64,000 bases of DNA, taken from Tildeniella torsiva UHER 1998/13D (lineage in GTDB: Bacteria > Cyanobacteriota > Cyanobacteriia > Phormidesmidales > Phormidesmidaceae). Both the position numbers and the translations under genes were made by a program. Each line of letters opens with the position of its first letter. Within the stretch, counting starts at the first letter, position 1. Of the stretch, positions 60,915-64,000 are shown piece by piece. The notes below the pieces were generated by a model, which was given only the letters and a program-made list of their open reading frames with translations, was not told where the DNA came from and did no database searches. The stretch is from positions 186,001-250,000 of the forward strand of contig JAHHIH010000002.1 of the NCBI GenBank assembly GCA_019358835.1, given 5' to 3'.

Positions 60915-61355
60915 TTATCTTTGTATCAACTCCATGGCTTGGGTTTGGATGTCCTCTGGGTCAACCATCGCTCTAAGCTCCTGGTCAGAATACTGCCCTT
61001 CAAAAGCCTCCAGCGCCGCCTTGCGAATAGCGATCTCAAACCCATCGGCCAGCAGATCGGCCAACTCAGATTGATTGGCGTAGGTGCCGCCTGCCTTTCG
61101 GCGACGATTTACTCGCTGTATCCCCTCGATCGCGGTGTAAATAGAAAACTCCCAGGAGCGAGTGCTGCGCTTTTCTGCCTGCTGCTTGATCAGATGCACC
61201 AGCAGCACAATCCCATAGCTATAGATCTTGTTGAGCTTATCGTCCTTAGACATTTCTTCTAAGTCGGCAACCAGCTCCAGGGCTTTGTCGTAGTCGTGAG
61301 CTTCAATATACTGGCGTAGTTCGATTAGCTCTTCCATCAGATTGAGGTAGGTCAA
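60915..61355 (-). CDS. DUF29 family protein
   Basis: 146 residues, all helical. 'MEELIELRQYIEAHDYDKAL', 'DLEEMSKDDKLNKIYSYGIV' and 'HLIKQQAEKRSTRSWEFSIY', then 'RRKAGGTYANQSELADLLAD' and 'ALEAFEGQYSDQELRAMVD' fit the cyanobacterial DUF29 family, which has no known function. It sits between the exporter and an unrelated zinc-ribbon-like gene, so it is probably not part of glycan synthesis. Confidence 0.85.
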   Translation of the reverse strand: MTYLNLMEELIELRQYIEAHDYDKALELVADLEEMSKDDKLNKIYSYGIVLLVHLIKQQAEKRSTRSWEFSIYTAIEGIQRVNRRRKAGGTYANQSELADLLADGFEIAIRKAALEAFEGQYSDQELRAMVDPEDIQTQAMELIQR

Positions 61356-61375
61356 TACTAGATATAGTAACCAGC

Positions 61376-61801
61376 CTAGCCAATGCGGCGAAAGTCTTTG
61401 ATGCCCTGGTACTGGGTCTGGCGAGCCTGGCGACGGGTAAACTCGCCAACTGTGGGGTTACCTGTGGTCAAAATCACCCCGCTGGCCTGCATCCACAGGG
61501 TTTCTGGCGCGGCTGCAACGGTGTATTGGTTGGCGACGGTTCTGTGGATATGGTACCAGCGGGTTTCTTGGCAGTGATCGCACCAGAAGGCTTCGAGCCA
61601 CTCGCCGGTTAAGGGAACGGTGCCGTAACCGGCGATGACCGTGAGCGATCGCAGCCGACTGAGCCCCCGCTGCTGGAGATGCTCGGGCTCAGTGGTGTAG
61701 AGGGGATACTTTTGGCTAACGCTGTCGAGGTAGGTGCCGTGGTCGGGGCAGTAAATGGCGCGTCGTTTAGAGCGGTTGCGATTGCGGCGGGGCTGAGTCA
61801 T
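61376..61801 (-). CDS. Conserved cyanobacterial protein with two Cys-x2-Cys/His sites
   Basis: 141 residues, basic N-terminus ('MTQPRRNRNRSKRRAIYC'). Metal-site candidates: 'IYCPDHGTYLDS' and 'WCDHCQETRWYHIHR'. These two knuckles could bind one zinc. I believe it is a conserved cyanobacterial protein but cannot name the family. G+C-rich codon use like the host core. It is 20 bases from the DUF29 gene. Confidence 0.7.
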   Translation of the reverse strand: MTQPRRNRNRSKRRAIYCPDHGTYLDSVSQKYPLYTTEPEHLQQRGLSRLRSLTVIAGYGTVPLTGEWLEAFWCDHCQETRWYHIHRTVANQYTVAAAPETLWMQASGVILTTGNPTVGEFTRRQARQTQYQGIKDFRRIG

Positions 61802-62028
61802 GGTGAGAAATAGCGAAGAGTACAGGGCTAGCTGACGAACAGTAGCGAAAATTGGCTATACCTATCCCAGGCTACGGCCTCGGCTGTGCTACCGAGGTTG
61901 TGGGGGAGAGACTGAGATCATGACGACCGTCAAAGCCCACTCCATGCCAGAAGAGTACAGGATTTATTTAATTAGGCAAGGGTTAGAGCCAGGTTTTTTT
62001 AAGATTGTTTCGTTTATGGCGGTTTGGG

Positions 62029-63348
62029 TTAGAGGCGAGAGGCGGTGGCCTTGGGCACTTCAGCGGGCGGGGGTATGGCTGCTGGAGCCTGAAGGCAGGC
62101 TTTTACAACTTCAAAATAGCGGTGGGTGCCCTGTTCGGGGGTAAATTTTTGCTGCATGTAGCGGCGACCTCGATTGCCCATCTGATGAACGAGGGCTGGG
62201 TCGGCTACCAAGGTGCGAATAAAATTGGCTAACCCCGCGCCGTCGCCGTTGCTAAAGGCGCGGCCAAATCCACCTTCGGCCAGCAGCGATCGCAGGTAGG
62301 AATGGGGCTCGCAGATAGCCGCCACCGGACGGCCCGCCGCTAGGCTACCGTACAGTTTGCTGGGGGCTACCAGCCCCTCCACACCTTCTACCAGGCTCAC
62401 TAAGCTGAGGTCGCAGGCGGTGAGAGAAAAGGGCAGGGTGTCTTTTGGCTGGTAGGGCAAAAATAGGCAGTTAGTGAGCGCTGCGCGGGCGGTGTGGTCG
62501 ATACAAAATTGGCGTTTAGCCCCGGCCCCAATGAACACAAACTGTACGGGCTCGTGGCGCAGCGCTGTGGCTGCCGCCAAAATGGTGTCCATGTCGTGGC
62601 AGCGCCCCATGTTGCCGGAATAGAGCACCGTAAAGACTTGATCGAGGTGATGGTGTAGCGCGAACCAGTTGTCGGTTTTAGGTCGGGGAACAATCAGGCT
62701 TGGGTCGGCCCAGTTGTGGATTACTGATATTTTGTCGGCGGCTTCGGGGCAGTGGTCAACAATGCGCTGCTTCATGGTTTGGCTCAGCACCACAATGGCA
62801 TCGGCCTGGCACCAGGTGCGGCAGTTAAGCCAGCGCCAGAGGCGCACGAGCCAGTGATGCTTTGAGACGACCCCCAGGGCGACGGCCACTTCGGGGTACA
62901 GGTCGTACACCACGCACAGGTAGGACTGGCCAAAGAGACAGTGCATGAGGTAGGCCAGCACCGGCAGGTAGGGAGGCTCGGTGGTGACGAGCAAAAGCTG
63001 GCCGCGACGGGCCGGGTGCAACAGCTTAATGAGCGATCGCAAGCAGTAGAGCAACCCCCCTATCGCTCGACCCCGAATTCTCTGGGGCCACAGGCGCGAG
63101 GTGCGTGTGCGGCGGATTGTGACCCCCCGCACCTTCTCCTGCTTGGCGGCTAGCCTGCGATCGTAGGCGTAGCCGGGCTGCCCCGCAAACACCTGTACAC
63201 CAACTCCCCGCTGACTAAAGCTCTGGGCTAGTTCTTCCACTAGCTGCCCCGTCGCCGCATAGTCAGGGGGAAAAAACTGAGTCAGAATCGAGACCTGCAA
63301 CGGGAGGCTAGGCGGGCCATGGTTTGCTCTCATTAGGGATCTACTCAT
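62029..63348 (-). CDS. WcaI-like GT4 glycosyltransferase
   Basis: About 439 residues from ATG 63348; the fold begins at 'LQVSILTQFFPPDYAATGQL', so the first 15-20 residues are uncertain and ATG 63333 is also possible. 'VGVQVFAGQPGYAYDRRL', 'CVVYDLYPEVAVALGVVS', 'VFTVLYSGNMGRCHDMDTIL', 'VQFVFIGAGAKRQFCIDH' and 'VAPSKLYGSLAAGRPVAAIC' resemble WcaI/WbuB-type transferases. G+C-rich and HIP1-containing, unlike the island at 46.8-58.7 kb. It resembles the transferase at 32912-34195. Confidence 0.9.
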   Translation of the reverse strand: MSRSLMRANHGPPSLPLQVSILTQFFPPDYAATGQLVEELAQSFSQRGVGVQVFAGQPGYAYDRRLAAKQEKVRGVTIRRTRTSRLWPQRIRGRAIGGLLYCLRSLIKLLHPARRGQLLLVTTEPPYLPVLAYLMHCLFGQSYLCVVYDLYPEVAVALGVVSKHHWLVRLWRWLNCRTWCQADAIVVLSQTMKQRIVDHCPEAADKISVIHNWADPSLIVPRPKTDNWFALHHHLDQVFTVLYSGNMGRCHDMDTILAAATALRHEPVQFVFIGAGAKRQFCIDHTARAALTNCLFLPYQPKDTLPFSLTACDLSLVSLVEGVEGLVAPSKLYGSLAAGRPVAAICEPHSYLRSLLAEGGFGRAFSNGDGAGLANFIRTLVADPALVHQMGNRGRRYMQQKFTPEQGTHRYFEVVKACLQAPAAIPPPAEVPKATASRL

Positions 63349-64000
63349 GGGGAGATGCAGCACGGATAACAGCTCAATACTCAAATTCTGAGCCTCAGGA
63401 GCTTTGGGGATTAGGCGATGCAGAGTCTATAGGTTGAAAAACTCTATCGATTAGACGTGATATTGCCCCTAACTAGAGATTTAAGTATGTATTGAGAGCA
63501 ACATTTTTTAGCTGTTGCTAAAGTTAAAAATCTATTCTTTGCGTTCAGAGTATTCCCTAGATTTTAATAGGAGGGGCTGCAAAGATATTATTTTTTAACA
63601 GTTTATTCTATAGCTGCGCGTTTGGACTTTCTAGCTGCAAAATTGGCTTTGCACCTTTAGGGAAAATCTAGGGCAAATCAGCACTGTGTTTGTGGGCTCA
63701 GCCCCCAGCCCTATTGCACCAAGTCGCTATAGAAACCGTTTCTTAAGATGGTGCAAATACGGTTGAAGTGTTGCCAAGGGAAAGGCGTGAACCTTTTCGG
63801 AAACTATGTAAGCTGGAATCAAAGCTTCCTGAATCTATCTCAGGGATGATTTTCTTAATACCTTTTGAGATATGTCGCCCCCCTGGATTGATCGACTCAC
63901 TTGCAGGATGCTACATGTTGTTAGGCAGATTGCTGATACTCAGGTCTTCAAGATATCGGCAGACTTTGAACACAGGCTGCTGCCAATAGCTGCCAATAAA
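63349..64000. other. Noncoding right end of the window with a short inverted repeat
   Basis: About 650 bases without a recognisable gene. TTGCACCA (63714-63721) and TGGTGCAA (63749-63756) form an exact 8-base inverted repeat around a 27-base core, which could be a small hairpin or a remnant element. A tandem CTGCCAATAG/CTGCCAATAA pair ends the window. A 73-codon frame at 63768-63989 resembles nothing I know. Confidence 0.4.

Noticed and set aside
61920-62144. 74-codon plus-strand open frame
   Set aside because: It overlaps the end of the WcaI-like transferase gene antisense and resembles nothing.
63768-63989. 73-codon open frame at the right edge
   Set aside because: TTG start, no ribosome binding site, no recognisable family; considered as a transposase fragment but no motif supports it.
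1-64000. tRNA or rRNA genes
   Set aside because: Intergenic stretches were scanned by eye for T-loop-like GTTCGAATCC and rRNA-like sequence; none was seen. A covariance-model search was not possible.

Overview
This window is a cyanobacterial chromosome segment. The evidence is a complete C-phycocyanin operon (cpcB-cpcA-two cpcC-cpcD-cpcE-cpcF) with a divergent phycobiliprotein lyase and a membrane-tethered rod linker (cpcL type), many copies of the HIP1 octamer GCGATCGC, heptameric short tandem repeats (STRR type), and several families that are largely cyanobacterial (TIGR02652, DUF3318, DUF4912, CpcS). No phycoerythrin or phycoerythrocyanin genes are present. The G+C-rich coding style outside the polysaccharide island would suit a filamentous Leptolyngbya/Nodosilinea/Phormidium-like organism, but the genus is inference only.

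Layout. 1-6.2 kb: an AAA+ ATPase cut by the left edge whose winged-helix half resembles ATPases of contractile injection loci, then small metabolic genes (VOC protein, TIGR02652, gamma-carbonic anhydrase, secreted TPR protein, an HsdR_N-like nuclease domain) and a TetR / 74-aa protein / GNAT operon with a palindromic candidate operator. 6.2-14.1 kb: DUF937 protein, a PstS-like/transmembrane/triple-DUF4912 fusion, a zinc metallopeptidase, rimM-avtA, and a ZIP transporter, with two patches of heptameric repeats. 14.1-21.7 kb: the light-harvesting block; cpcL and cpcS point left and the cpc operon points right, with hairpins in the cpc intergenic gaps that probably set subunit stoichiometry. 21.9-38.2 kb: housekeeping and signalling genes (WecG/TagA-type transferase, sfsA, recJ, a response regulator-PAS-adenylate cyclase, dusB, Uma2, DUF3318, CIA30, a WcaI-like glycosyltransferase, exbB-exbD, DUF4333 lipoprotein, ubiD).

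38.2-63.3 kb: a large surface-polysaccharide locus, almost all on the minus strand. It holds eight glycosyltransferases of GT4 type or similar, two GT2/GT-A proteins, one Wzy-like polymerase, eight methyltransferases (two FkbM, one TylF-like), two sulfotransferases, a hexapeptide acetyltransferase and a Wzm/Wzt ABC exporter with a Wzt C-terminal domain. The middle (about 46.8-58.7 kb) is visibly AT-rich and nearly free of HIP1, which suggests horizontal acquisition. The gene set predicts a heavily decorated (sulfated, methylated, acetylated) polymer exported by an ABC transporter.

No rRNA, tRNA, CRISPR array, intact insertion sequence or phage was found. Coordinates of start codons are my choice where several starts exist, and reasons are given.
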